Assembly (NCBI RefSeq): GCF_003208435.1
Contig: NZ_QKMF01000022.1
Span: 1-64,000, forward strand
Direction: 5' to 3'
Source of the DNA: Pelagimonas varians
Lineage (GTDB): Bacteria; Pseudomonadota; Alphaproteobacteria; Rhodobacterales; Rhodobacteraceae
DNA: 64,000 bases
Within the stretch, counting starts at the first letter, position 1, and each line of letters begins with the position of its first letter. This document shows positions 8,159 through 16,419 of this stretch, one piece after another. Both the position numbers and the translations under genes were made by a program. Below the pieces are notes generated by a model. The model was not told where the DNA came from. It did not search any database and worked only from the letters and a program-made list of their open reading frames with translations.

Positions 8159-9406
8159 TCAGGCGGCTTCAGCGTCAGAATTGCCAACAGCATCTAGCTG
8201 CAGGGCCAATTTGACGAGTTCTTTGCGGAGCGGGTTTTTTGGCACATGGTGTGCAAGTGGCAGACCGTGATCGCAGGCTTGCGCCACCGGCTTTCCGCCA
8301 TCGGGCAATTGCAGTTCCAAAGTGATCCCAAGGCCATCAGCCATGCGTTTCACGCGGCCTTTGCCCTGCAAATCGGTGAATTTCGGGGCGTTGTTCAGAA
8401 CGAACCGGAGTTTCTCAAACGGCAGGTCTTCGGATTGAAGGGCACGTTTCAGACGGATGGTGTTTTGCGCTGACCGCATGTCCAACCCGACAACGGCGAA
8501 ATAAACCTGTGCTTCGTTCAGGACGGTTTCGGTCCATTGCACGATGGTGCCGGGCATGTCCACGATCACATAGTCAAAGTGGTCGCGTGCGACATCCAAG
8601 ATGCGCTGCACGTCGGCGGGGCCGATCATATCCAGCGGCAAAACATCCGAGGGCGAGGTAAAGACCTGCATTTTGTCCTCAAAGCTGACAAGCGCCTGAC
8701 CAAAGCTGTCGCCGTCCATGCTTTCGATATCAGACAGCAATTCCAGCACAGATTCGCGGCGCGGCAAGTCCAGATAAGTTGCGACCGATCCGAACTGCAG
8801 ACCCAAATCGATCAAGCAGACTTTCGGCTGTTTTTCTTTACGGCATTCGCTCAGCTCATACGCGAGGTTCACCGCCATTGTTGTGGCTCCGACGCCGCCT
8901 GCAATCCCTTGCACTGCGATCAATACACCGTCACCGCCACCGCTCAGCTTAACGCCTGCGGTTTTACCTTCGGTGGGCACCTCGACTGCGGGGGCAGGGG
9001 GGGTGCGCAGACGCTGGACAGCGGCGGCCAATTCCCCTTCAGGTAATGGATACGGAACAAATTCATCCGCACCTTGGCGCAAGAGTTGATGCAACGAGGC
9101 AGGCGTGACGTCTTCGGCAATCAAGACGACTTTGATACCGCGCTCTTTGGCTCCGCTGATGATGCCGGATAGTAAAGAAATGTCGGGTTCATCGATGGCG
9201 TCAATCGCCATGGCCACAAATTCCAGCCCCGCAGCGTCTTTTTGCCCCAAAAAAGCCAGCGCTTCTTCAAAGCCCAGATCCCCCCAGTCCTCACCAAGGA
9301 TGGTTTCCATGTCTTCGATCAAAAGATCGAAGTTTTGCACATCGCGGCTGATCGTACAGGCCACAATGGGCGATGGGTCGGCGGGGGTCGCGGTCGTGCT
9401 CGTCAT
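8159..9406 (-). CDS. cpaE: Pilus localisation protein CpaE/TadZ
   Basis: This 415-residue protein has a receiver-like N-terminal domain and a MinD/ParA-like ATPase domain. It places the pilus machinery, usually at a cell pole. The P-loop reads GGVGATT (170-176), so the usual signature lysine of GGxGKT is replaced by Ala; such atypical loops are known in the TadZ group. Further ParA-type elements are CLIDLGLQFGSVATYLDL and YVIVDMPGT. The ATG at 9406 follows a GAGG sequence; an extension of 22 codons upstream is possible but less likely. A terminator stands between it and the upstream OmpA-type gene, so it probably has its own promoter within 9407-9590. Confidence 0.9.
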   Translation of the reverse strand: MTSTTATPADPSPIVACTISRDVQNFDLLIEDMETILGEDWGDLGFEEALAFLGQKDAAGLEFVAMAIDAIDEPDISLLSGIISGAKERGIKVVLIAEDVTPASLHQLLRQGADEFVPYPLPEGELAAAVQRLRTPPAPAVEVPTEGKTAGVKLSGGGDGVLIAVQGIAGGVGATTMAVNLAYELSECRKEKQPKVCLIDLGLQFGSVATYLDLPRRESVLELLSDIESMDGDSFGQALVSFEDKMQVFTSPSDVLPLDMIGPADVQRILDVARDHFDYVIVDMPGTIVQWTETVLNEAQVYFAVVGLDMRSAQNTIRLKRALQSEDLPFEKLRFVLNNAPKFTDLQGKGRVKRMADGLGITLELQLPDGGKPVAQACDHGLPLAHHVPKNPLRKELVKLALQLDAVGNSDAEAA

Positions 9407-9591
9407 TGCCTCAGTCCTCTTTTGCGGGTGCATTCGAAAACGGGGGTAAGATTGCCGGTCTAAGCCACCCATTTTCGGACCCGTGGCACCGACTCAATGC
9501 GGTGCCCTAATCCTTCGAAGCTGAAACTGACTGGCAAAGGCGGCAACATTGGGGCCAAAAAGCCGAAATTGTGCGGTATTTCTGGACGGTC

Positions 9592-9620
9592 AAAAGAAAA
9601 GGCACCCGCGAAGGGTGCCT
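9592..9620 (-). terminator. Rho-independent terminator after the OmpA-type lipoprotein gene
   Basis: An 8-bp perfect stem (9600-9607 with 9613-9620, AGGCACCC/GGGTGCCT) is followed on the minus strand by TTTTCTTTT. It lies 27 bases past the OmpA-type stop codon and divides cpaB-cpaC-ompA from cpaE onward. Confidence 0.8.
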
Positions 9621-9646
9621 AAGGGTTTTGTGGGTGTTCAGGACGG

Positions 9647-10336
9647 TTATTCTCCGCCGCCGAGCCCGCTTTCGACACCAAAATCACTGCCGCTGATGCC
9701 GTTCAGACCCGTCGTAGGCTCACCGCTGCGGACATATTCTCGGTAAACGACTTCGGCATATTTGCCATCCATCACAGTCGGATGGCGTTCGTAAAAGCCG
9801 GATACTTCGGTCACGGTACGACGGTTGCGGCGCTCCTGGCCTTCTGTCACAACCAAAGGCTGGGTTTCGCCATAGCTGACCATGGCCTCAAGCCGGCTGC
9901 GGTCAATCCCTTGAGACACAAGGTAATTCACAGCGGTTTTGGCGCGCCGCAATCCGAGGCTTTTGTTGTAGCTTGCGTTGCCTACCTTGTCGGTGTGCCC
10001 ATAGACGCGAAACCGGACTTCGGGAAATTGCCGAATCCAATGCGCTTGCGCGCGCAGTGTTTCGGCAGCACCGGGGTCCAAATGCGCGCTGTTGAAGGCA
10101 AAATTGACTGTGGTTAACACTTCAGACGCAAATCGCTGCGACAGGTCATATACATATTGCTTTTCGCCGGTCATCAACTGGGTGTTGTTCATCGTGGCGT
10201 TGCCAAAATTCCCGGTGTCAATCAACGCGCCGGCTTCCCGGCCGAATGCATTGTCTACTGGATCCCCGACAGGGCTGGTGCCGCAACCTGCCAAAGCAAG
10301 GCTGATGGTGATGCCGGTTAAAGTCGTCCTGATCAT
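9647..10336 (-). CDS. OmpA-domain lipoprotein in the tad locus (position of RcpB/CpaD)
   Basis: This 229-residue protein has a lipoprotein signal peptide ending LALAGC (Cys18). A C-terminal OmpA-like peptidoglycan-binding domain begins near NFAFNSAHLD and includes RVYGHTDKVGN and SYNKSLGLRRAKTAV. The expected function is anchoring the outer-membrane secretin to peptidoglycan. I used the ATG at 10336, 17 bases after the cpaC stop, because the signal peptide begins there. In many tad loci this place is held by RcpB or CpaD; here no gene of that family is seen and this protein may stand in for it. That replacement is inferred from position. Confidence 0.85.
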   Translation of the reverse strand: MIRTTLTGITISLALAGCGTSPVGDPVDNAFGREAGALIDTGNFGNATMNNTQLMTGEKQYVYDLSQRFASEVLTTVNFAFNSAHLDPGAAETLRAQAHWIRQFPEVRFRVYGHTDKVGNASYNKSLGLRRAKTAVNYLVSQGIDRSRLEAMVSYGETQPLVVTEGQERRNRRTVTEVSGFYERHPTVMDGKYAEVVYREYVRSGEPTTGLNGISGSDFGVESGLGGGE

Positions 10337-10353
10337 CTGTCCCAAGCCTCCAC

Positions 10354-11772
10354 TCAATCCATCACATAGCCGTAGGAGCCGGTGAAATCTTGTTTTGCAA
10401 CTTCACTAACTGCCTTGGATTTGGGAGTGCCTACCACGCGACCGCGCAGGAACAAGTCCCGTTCTGAAGGGGGCACAACCCGATCGGTTGGCAGGGCCAA
10501 AGCCTCGCCTCTGGTTGGCGTTACGAGGTGCGGTGTTACGATAATCACAAGCTCGGACTGTTCGCGCTGGTATTCCGCACTGCGAAACAATGCACCAAGT
10601 ACAGGGACATCCCCGAGCCATGGAACCTGACCGTTCAAATCGGTGAAGTCATCCATCAGCAGGCCGGCAATGGCAAAGCTTTCGCCGTCACGCAGTTCAA
10701 CCGTGGTTTGGGTTTCGCGACGCTTGAAGGCGTTGATCGCAATATCCGACAGTTGGATCGAATTGGCGGTGTCAATCGAGGAGACCGCGGCCTCTAGCTC
10801 AAGATTGATGAGGTCGCCGTCGATCACTCTGGGTATAAAGTTCAGCTCAACCCCAAAAGGCTTGAATTCAATAGTGATGGTGTCGTTTTGTTGCGCAACC
10901 GGGATCGGGTATTCGCCGCCGGCCAGAAATTTGGCTTCTTGACCGGATAAGGCCACCAGGTTTGGTTCGGCCAGTGTGCGCACAACCCCTTTGGATTCGA
11001 GCGCCTCAAGCAAAATCCCGATTTCTAGGCCCCCGGCGTTAAACCCGAACATGACAGCGCCTTCGACATCGATACCCTCAGGCTGTAGCTTGTCGGCGAC
11101 ATTATCCAAATGCGCGTAGGGGGCTGCGTTCCCGGTGCCAAGTTCAAGGCCAAGATCACCGCCCAAAACCGATCCACCGGTGGCAAGCGAGGTGCGTAGG
11201 GTCTTTGCTACGGAACGCTGCATCTCGGCAAAGCGCACCTTTAGCATGACTTGCTGCACACCGCTGACTGTCATCAGGTTCGACACCCGGTCGGGCGCAT
11301 AGCGTTCGGCAAGATCCAAGGCGCGCTGCATACGGGCGGTCGATGTGGCCGATCCCGAAAGCACGATGCCATCATTGGCGGACCGAACTTCGATTTTTTC
11401 GTCCGGTAAAATCTGGCGCAACCGCTCTTTGAATTCGGTAAGATCGGCTGCGACCACCACGTCGACATTTGAAATCAGCTGGCCTTGGCCATCCAAAATC
11501 GTCAGTGTCGTCACCCCTGGAGATTTGCCCAGAACGTAGATCGAGCGATCTGACAACGACGAGATATCCGCAATTTGCGGATTGGCGATCGAGAGTTCCG
11601 CAAAGGGAACATCGCTTTCAACCACCACAGCTCGGTTCATTGGCACCTTAAGTTGTTGCTCGGATCCTTTGCGAACAACGCGCAGGGTATCCGCCTGTGC
11701 AATTGTCGCCACCGGAGCAACGGCCAACGTCAGCCCCAGAAGGGCCGCCTTTATGAAACGGTCAATTTTCAT
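10354..11772 (-). CDS. cpaC: Tad/Flp pilus outer-membrane secretin CpaC/RcpA
   Basis: This 472-residue secretin forms the pilus channel in the outer membrane. A cleavable signal peptide (MKIDRFIKAALLGLTLAVAP, cut after about AQA) precedes the pilus-specific N domain and a BON-like region. The secretin core ends with VPWLGDVPVLGALFRS and SELVIIVTPHLV, the family hallmarks. The ATG at 11772 has GGCAGG upstream and begins the signal peptide. The gene follows cpaB after 217 bases that hold a terminator, so it may have an additional promoter. Confidence 0.94.
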   Translation of the reverse strand: MKIDRFIKAALLGLTLAVAPVATIAQADTLRVVRKGSEQQLKVPMNRAVVVESDVPFAELSIANPQIADISSLSDRSIYVLGKSPGVTTLTILDGQGQLISNVDVVVAADLTEFKERLRQILPDEKIEVRSANDGIVLSGSATSTARMQRALDLAERYAPDRVSNLMTVSGVQQVMLKVRFAEMQRSVAKTLRTSLATGGSVLGGDLGLELGTGNAAPYAHLDNVADKLQPEGIDVEGAVMFGFNAGGLEIGILLEALESKGVVRTLAEPNLVALSGQEAKFLAGGEYPIPVAQQNDTITIEFKPFGVELNFIPRVIDGDLINLELEAAVSSIDTANSIQLSDIAINAFKRRETQTTVELRDGESFAIAGLLMDDFTDLNGQVPWLGDVPVLGALFRSAEYQREQSELVIIVTPHLVTPTRGEALALPTDRVVPPSERDLFLRGRVVGTPKSKAVSEVAKQDFTGSYGYVMD

Positions 11773-11923
11773 GTGACCTGCCTTTCGATCACGCCTCTTT
11801 CGCAGGTCTTGATGCCTGCATTTGGGTTGAATCTGCGCCAGTTTTGAATTTTTTGCAAGAATCAATGACTTCGCGTGACATATTTATGTGGAGAAAGCGC
11901 AACATGGTGTCTTTTGGGTGCGC

Positions 11924-11952
11924 AAAAACGGACACTCGATTTGAGTGCCCGT
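11924..11952 (-). terminator. Terminator-like hairpin after cpaB
   Basis: A 9-bp stem with one wobble pair (CGGGCACTC/GAGTGTCCG, 11929-11951) is followed on the minus strand by TTTTT. It stands in the gap between cpaB and cpaC and would lower read-through into the secretin gene. Confidence 0.7.
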
Positions 11953-11989
11953 TGTCGTCAAGGTGTTGAAATCGCCTGCGTTCGTGTGA

Positions 11990-12847
11990 TCAGTTGGTGC
12001 AGGGGATCGGGATCTCAGTTTTTTCCACGCCGCGGCGAACAATGCGCGTACAAGTCTGTAGTGCGCGCGGGGCAACATCAGGCGCGGTCTTTTGTAGGCC
12101 CAGCAAGGACAGCTGGTCGACCTCGACAGCCTCGGCAACGGTATCGTCATTGCTGGCCATCAAGGACAGCGACAATTGACCGGTTTTTTGGGCCTGAGCG
12201 AGCGACGCAACCTGCTGTGGGCTTGCGGCGACGGTCACAGTGCGGGCAATCGTGGTCGAACCGCTGTCGGTCTCCGACATCTGGTCAATTGCAATAAGGC
12301 GGACACCGGTCTGGATCAGTTTGGTAACATCGCCTTGGGGTAAATTGGGGTCGTTGCCCGGAATCCGACCAGTCCAATAAACGTCCACACGGTCGGAAGG
12401 GCGCAAGAAACCGGACACGCCCGAGGCAACATCAACCTTGATCGCATAGGCGCGCTGCCCTCTCTCAAGGCGTGACGTCAGGCCTGCATCTCCACCGGGA
12501 TCAGACACCTTGAGCGACATAAGCGCTTCGAATTTCTCGATTTGTCGCATCGCCACTCGGGGGGGCTCACCAACAACATTAAATGGGGTCTCTTCGTCGA
12601 AGTGTCCCTCTGGCAGCAGTGCTTTGGGCCAGGCGGACAGTTGGACGTCCTCAGGCATGATGACTTCGCCATACGCTATGGCGCGGGTCGTGACATAGAT
12701 TTCCTGCGTGGGAACAGCAGCGGTTGTTTTGGCGCGTTCCTGTTGCAGAGCATTTTCATAAGCGCCGATGTAGTTCTGCGCCATGTAGACGGCAAAGCCG
12801 GCCAGGCCCAGTCCTGCTATCAGCACCAATCCGAATACAAGTCGCAT
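11990..12847 (-). CDS. cpaB: Flp pilus assembly protein CpaB/RcpC
   Basis: This 285-residue protein has one N-terminal membrane anchor (VFGLVLIAGLGLAGFAVYMA) and a SAF domain (IYVTTRAIAYGEVIMPEDV). The RcpC-type C-terminal domain includes RGQRAYAIKVDVASGVSGFL and DRVDVYWTG. It is a periplasmic partner of the CpaC secretin. The start ATG at 12847 is fixed by GAGGTGG just upstream; an in-frame ATG four codons earlier overlaps that ribosome site. It is the first gene after the pilins. Confidence 0.92.
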   Translation of the reverse strand: MRLVFGLVLIAGLGLAGFAVYMAQNYIGAYENALQQERAKTTAAVPTQEIYVTTRAIAYGEVIMPEDVQLSAWPKALLPEGHFDEETPFNVVGEPPRVAMRQIEKFEALMSLKVSDPGGDAGLTSRLERGQRAYAIKVDVASGVSGFLRPSDRVDVYWTGRIPGNDPNLPQGDVTKLIQTGVRLIAIDQMSETDSGSTTIARTVTVAASPQQVASLAQAQKTGQLSLSLMASNDDTVAEAVEVDQLSLLGLQKTAPDVAPRALQTCTRIVRRGVEKTEIPIPCTN

Positions 12848-12978
12848 TTTCCACCTCATTTATTATTCGGAATCGCGAACACTATGTGTGCAATCCGATA
12901 CCAAATATTGTCGATAATTGTGGCCAAATCAGGCCGGGTTTTAGGTGCTTCCGTGTCTGCATCAGGCAAGGCTGCCAA

Positions 12979-13011
12979 ATTAAAGGCTGCCCCCCAGAGA
13001 AGGGAGCAGCC
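12979..13011 (-). terminator. Terminator after the first Flp pilin gene
   Basis: The stem GGCTGCtCCC with GGGggCAGCC (12985-13011) is followed on the minus strand by TTTAATTT. It lies about 35 bases past the stop of the pilin at 13045-13224, before cpaB. Confidence 0.65.
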
Positions 13012-13044
13012 GTCGATGTATGGGTGTGTAGGGAATGGGATTAT

Positions 13045-13224
13045 TTAGAAGTCGTTTTCTGCGGCAATCGCTCCGCCGGCTGCGTTCATCAGTGCCATCG
13101 AGTTGTCTTCAATCATGAAGAACGAAATGGCGGACATGCCGACGACTGCGGCTGTTAGAACAACCCAATCAACTGATACTGCGCCGGATTGGTCGTTGCG
13201 GAATGCCATAATAATTTTTAGCAT
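13045..13224 (-). CDS. Flp-type pilin, divergent copy (too short for most gene finders)
   Basis: This 59-residue prepilin reads MLKIIMAFRNDQSG, then AVSVDWVVLTAAVVGMSAIS and ends AAENDF. A short basic leader ends in Gly and the hydrophobic stretch that follows is the pilin helix. CpaA should cut after G14. The residues at +5 and +6 after the cut are Asp-Trp, where classic Flp pilins have Glu-Tyr. GGAAAGGG upstream is the ribosome site. It differs from the two neighbouring pilins in the middle and could be a minor or alternative subunit. Confidence 0.88.
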   Translation of the reverse strand: MLKIIMAFRNDQSGAVSVDWVVLTAAVVGMSAISFFMIEDNSMALMNAAGGAIAAENDF

Positions 13225-13250
13225 TTTAAGCCCTTTCCTGCTTTGATATG

Positions 13251-13289
13251 AAAACGGCCCCTTTGGCGGAAAAAATTACCAAAAGGGCC
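13251..13289 (-). terminator. Terminator between Flp pilin genes
   Basis: The minus strand has GGCCCTTTTGG paired with CCAAAGGGGCC (13279-13289 with 13256-13266), followed by GTTTTC. It lies 20 bases past the stop of the middle pilin gene and would make that pilin's transcript largely separate. Confidence 0.7.
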
Positions 13290-13309
13290 AAATCTTTTAT
13301 ACGACTGAC

Positions 13310-13489
13310 TTAGAAGTCGTTTTCTGCGGCAACAGCTGCACCAGCGGCGGTTACGAGAGTGTTGGCGTTAGTTTCAATCGCGGTGTAGGCGGCGATGGCC
13401 AGGCCAACAACGGCGGCTGTCAGAACAACCCAGTCAACGGTAACTGCGCCAGATTCGTCGGAACGGAAGTTTTTGATCATGTTAAGCAT
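13310..13489 (-). CDS. flp: Flp-type pilin, copy B
   Basis: This 59-residue prepilin (MLNMIKNFRSDESG, then AVTVDWVVLTAAVVGLAIAA, ending AAENDF) has an expected cut after G14. Its core is a single hydrophobic helix. The mature protein carries Asp-Trp at +5/+6. It differs from the pilin at 13601-13780 at one residue (Met4 versus Leu4), inside the leader, so the mature pilins are identical. GGAGAAAA precedes the ATG at 13489. Confidence 0.92.
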   Translation of the reverse strand: MLNMIKNFRSDESGAVTVDWVVLTAAVVGLAIAAYTAIETNANTLVTAAGAAVAAENDF

Positions 13490-13600
13490 TGGATTTTCTC
13501 CGGTAGCCCCAGCGGGGCGAATATAAGGGAACTTCTGGGATTGGGAGGCGCGCCGCATAGAGCGCGCCGATCTTTAGACGATCAGCAGATCGCCACCAAA

Positions 13601-13780
13601 TTAGAAGTCGTTTTCTGCGGCAACAGCTGCACCAGCGGCGGTTACGAGTGTGTTGGCGTTTGTTTCAATCGCGGTGTAGGCGGCGATGGCCAGGCCAACA
13701 ACGGCGGCTGTCAGAACAACCCAGTCAACGGTAACTGCGCCAGATTCGTCGGAACGGAAGTTTTTGATCAAGTTAAGCAT
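13601..13780 (-). CDS. flp: Flp-type pilin, copy A (first gene of the tad locus)
   Basis: This 59-residue prepilin begins MLNLIKNFRSDESG and then matches copy B exactly. Its ribosome site GGAGAGAG is the best of the three pilin genes. As the first gene after the probable promoter region it is the likely major pilin. A GC-rich inverted repeat (GGCGCGC/GCGCGCC, about 13547-13570) between copies A and B could act as an RNA-stabilising hairpin that keeps pilin mRNA abundant. Confidence 0.92.
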   Translation of the reverse strand: MLNLIKNFRSDESGAVTVDWVVLTAAVVGLAIAAYTAIETNANTLVTAAGAAVAAENDF

Positions 13781-14133
13781 TGGTTCTCTCTCCAGAATTT
13801 GTTTTAGGTCTTCACCGGCATGAACGTTGATGGGCCTCTCTCACTTGCCCCGTCCGTTGCGGTATGAAGCACTTATACCCCCCGCATTGGGGCGAGATTT
13901 TGACCCGAATGCAGTGATTTTGGGCTTTCGCAGATAATTGTGCCCAATTCTTGTAACACTATGAATTCAAAGAAAAAGAAAGTTAACGAGTTATTGTTTA
14001 TGTTGGTCTTCCTATCCTTTTGGATAATTAATCATGGCTTAATGTTTGCGATTTGGCGACATAGCTAGAAAAATACACTCAATTGTGCCACAATTGGAAA
14101 AAACCACACCCAAAGCAGGTGCGAGCAGTCAAA
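13781..14133. other. Divergent intergenic region between pilins and the transglycosylase gene
   Basis: These 353 bases hold no credible gene. The half near 13950-14080 is AT-rich compared with its surroundings and should contain the pilin promoter (minus strand), the promoter of the transglycosylase gene (plus strand) and a CtrA-type box at 14028-14042. Confidence 0.6.
14028..14042. promoter_or_regulatory. CtrA-type binding box
   Basis: TTAAtcatggcTTAA is a perfect match to the TTAA-N7-TTAA core recognised by the cell-cycle regulator CtrA in alphaproteobacteria. It lies 248 bases upstream of the first pilin and 92 bases upstream of the transglycosylase. In Caulobacter the pilin gene pilA is a classic CtrA target, so control of the pilins is plausible. 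It is a short motif, so chance occurrence is possible. Confidence 0.5.
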
Positions 14134-14973
14134 ATGGTAACCAAATATATATGCGCGGCCCTTTGCGCGTTCACATTGTGCATGCCGGCTCAGGTGCAGG
14201 CGCAATCGGCGACGGATTTCTCTGCCAAAAGAGTGAAGCCTCCAAAACCGGGTCAACGGCGTATTACGATTCAGGTCCCTCCGCGGGCCAATCCCGCCGT
14301 GCCGCCAAGCCCGAAGCTCAAAGCAGAACCCGTCGTCGCGGGGGCTGTGGCAACTGCCCTAGAGGAAAAAGCCAAGCCGCAGGCGCGTTATGCGTGGTAT
14401 TGGGAGAATGTCTCGCCCAATCTGGCATCCAAGGGCGCTGGCCGGTTGGAGCCTGCACTAACCGGATTAAACAAAGGGCCAGCGGGGCAATCGGTGCCCG
14501 CGCCGCGCTTGCAACACATGCAAGAGATTGCCGCCATACATGGCCGCGATATTTTGCGTGAAACTGTAGGAACCCGCGTGTCGCCTGCTTTGGCTTTGGC
14601 GGTGATATCGGTTGAATCGGGCGGTAAGCCGGATGCGGTCAGCGGTGCCGGCGCCCAGGGGTTAATGCAATTGATGCCCGATACCGCCAAACGATTTGGC
14701 GTTTCCGATAGTCTGGACGCGGCGGATAACATCAAAGGCGGCGTTAAATTCCTCGACTTCTTGATGGAGAAGTTCGAAGGCGATCCAATTTTGACGCTGG
14801 CTGGTTACAATGCCGGTGAAAACTCTATCGGCAAGCACGGCGGTGTGCCGCCCTATAATGAGACGCGCGATTATGTCCCGAAAGTTCTGGCTGCCTTTCA
14901 GGTTGCCAGCGGCTTGTGTCTGACACGTCCGCAGCTGGCGTCTGATGGCTGTGTATTCCAGATTTCGCAGTGA
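14134..14973 (+). CDS. Secreted lytic transglycosylase (SLT, GH23 type)
   Basis: This 279-residue periplasmic enzyme cleaves peptidoglycan. The signal peptide MVTKYICAALCAFTLCMPAQ is cut near VQAQ. A Pro/Lys-rich linker follows and the SLT domain starts around residue 140. The catalytic glutamate is E161 in ISVESGG. GAGAQGLMQLMPDTAKRFG and TLAGYNAGENSI are the other family motifs. I used the ATG at 14134, which starts the signal peptide; an upstream in-frame ATG would give a charged leader instead. It is transcribed away from the tad locus and may open the wall for pilus assembly, which is inference from position. It ends exactly where the convergent FAD gene ends. Confidence 0.9.
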   Translation: MVTKYICAALCAFTLCMPAQVQAQSATDFSAKRVKPPKPGQRRITIQVPPRANPAVPPSPKLKAEPVVAGAVATALEEKAKPQARYAWYWENVSPNLASKGAGRLEPALTGLNKGPAGQSVPAPRLQHMQEIAAIHGRDILRETVGTRVSPALALAVISVESGGKPDAVSGAGAQGLMQLMPDTAKRFGVSDSLDAADNIKGGVKFLDFLMEKFEGDPILTLAGYNAGENSIGKHGGVPPYNETRDYVPKVLAAFQVASGLCLTRPQLASDGCVFQISQ

Positions 14974-16386
14974 TTAGCGCAAGACAGCGCCAGGGTTCAT
15001 AATGCCAACCGGATCAAGCGCTGCCTTGATCGCGCGCATGGTGGCCAACTTGGCTGGATCGCCATAACGCTCCAGATCCGAGACCTTGAAACGCCCGATA
15101 CCGTGTTCCGCGCTGACAGATCCGTCGAGCGCATCCACCAAGTCGTGCACGCAGGTTTTGATCGCATCACGTTGGTCATTATATGCGGCGGGGGTGCAGC
15201 CTTGTGCCGGAAAAACGTTGTAGTGCAAATTTCCATCGCCCAAATGTCCAAAACAGTTAATGCGAAAATCCCCGATTCCGGCCAGAGCCTGACCGGCGCG
15301 GGTGATAAAATCGGGCAGGCTGCTTAGCGGGACAGAAATATCATGGCTTGAAATGGACCCGATCGCGCGGTTGGCCTCGGGGATGTGTTCGCGCATATCC
15401 CAAAAGCTTTGGGCCTGTGCCAAGGATTGCGCAATCAGCCCGTCGCTGACCAGATCATCAGCAAATGCCTTTTCAAAAATGTCTTCCAGCGCCTCTTGTG
15501 GTGACAAGCCTGCGGGTAGGCTGATTTCCAACAAGACAGTCCAATCGGGGGCCGTTGCCCAAGGCTGGCGGATGTTGGGGAGGCATTCAGTCAGAAAATC
15601 AAAACCGGTGCGGTGCATCAGTTCAAACCCGGTGACAGTGTCTCCCAATTTGTCGCGGGCCATCGCCAGAAGGGTTAATGCGGCTTGCGGCGAGGCAACG
15701 GTTAGTAAAGCGGTGCCTGTTTCTGCCGGGCGGGGGAACAGTTTCAGGCTGGCGGCGGTGATTATGCCCAATGTACCTTCAGCGCCCATTAATAAATGTC
15801 GTAAATCATAACCGGTGTTGTCTTTGCGCAAGCGTTTGAGGCCATGCCAGATGGAACCGTCTGGCAAAACCGCCTCTAGCCCCAAAACCAAATCACGGGC
15901 ATTGCCATAGCGCAGAACGTTGGTTCCGCCTGCGTTGGTCGACAGTAAGCCGCCTATGCGGGCCGATCCTTCGGAGGCAAGAGAGAGCGGGAACAATCGG
16001 TCTGCTTGTGTGGCAGCGGCTTGCACATCCGACAGAATCGCCCCGGCCTCAACCGTGGCGACGTTTTCCAAAGGGTGGACCGCACGGATTTTGGTCATCC
16101 GTTCCAAAGATACGAGCAACGGAGCAGGGCCTTGGGGGGCAACCTGTCCGCCAACCAATCCGGTACCGCCCCCATAGGGGACCACGCCAACCGTTGCGGC
16201 AGTGCAGGCCTTGATGATCTGGGACACTTGCTCGGCGGTTCGGGGTAGGGCGACCCATGTGGAACAGCCCTGCCATTGCCCGCGGGGTTCTTCGAGGTAT
16301 CGCGGTTCGGCCCGGCGCAACGTATCATCAGTTAAGGCTTGGGCCAATGTTTGTGCAAATGTGTCGTCAGCTGCTGCAAGGGGCAT
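14974..16386 (-). CDS. FAD-linked oxidase, D-lactate/D-2-hydroxyacid dehydrogenase type
   Basis: This 470-residue flavoprotein of the GlcD/D-2-hydroxyglutarate dehydrogenase family oxidises a D-2-hydroxy acid to the keto acid. The N-terminal PCMH-type FAD domain has VVPYGGGTGLVGGQV, RIGGLLSTNAGGTNVLRYGN and the glycines that bind FAD. The C-terminal FAD-oxidase domain has NCFGHLGDGNLHYNVFP and VSAEHGIGRFK, including the metal-binding histidines. Substrate cannot be told from sequence. The stop codon touches that of the convergent transglycosylase with no gap. It stands 33 bases after the GNAT gene and may be the last gene of that run. Confidence 0.88.
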   Translation of the reverse strand: MPLAAADDTFAQTLAQALTDDTLRRAEPRYLEEPRGQWQGCSTWVALPRTAEQVSQIIKACTAATVGVVPYGGGTGLVGGQVAPQGPAPLLVSLERMTKIRAVHPLENVATVEAGAILSDVQAAATQADRLFPLSLASEGSARIGGLLSTNAGGTNVLRYGNARDLVLGLEAVLPDGSIWHGLKRLRKDNTGYDLRHLLMGAEGTLGIITAASLKLFPRPAETGTALLTVASPQAALTLLAMARDKLGDTVTGFELMHRTGFDFLTECLPNIRQPWATAPDWTVLLEISLPAGLSPQEALEDIFEKAFADDLVSDGLIAQSLAQAQSFWDMREHIPEANRAIGSISSHDISVPLSSLPDFITRAGQALAGIGDFRINCFGHLGDGNLHYNVFPAQGCTPAAYNDQRDAIKTCVHDLVDALDGSVSAEHGIGRFKVSDLERYGDPAKLATMRAIKAALDPVGIMNPGAVLR

Positions 16387-16419
16387 GTCAGGTTCCTTTG
16401 ATCGAAAAGACGCGCAGCG

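Larger units (their letters stand above)
13310..13780. repeat. Tandem duplication of a 180-bp pilin gene
   Basis: Bases 13310-13489 and 13601-13780 are 180-bp copies that differ at three positions by my reading: two silent changes and one Met/Leu change in the leader peptide. The 111 bases between them are not repeated. So few differences point to a recent duplication or to gene conversion. Confidence 0.9.

Noticed and set aside
13310-13780. Possible CRISPR or repeat array
   Set aside because: The repeated units are two full pilin genes, with a third related one beside them; there are no short regular repeats with spacers.
1353-13780. The tad locus as a new secretion system
   Set aside because: Nearly all parts are standard Tad components; only the AAA+ ATPase, the OmpA-type lipoprotein and the pilin motif are unusual.
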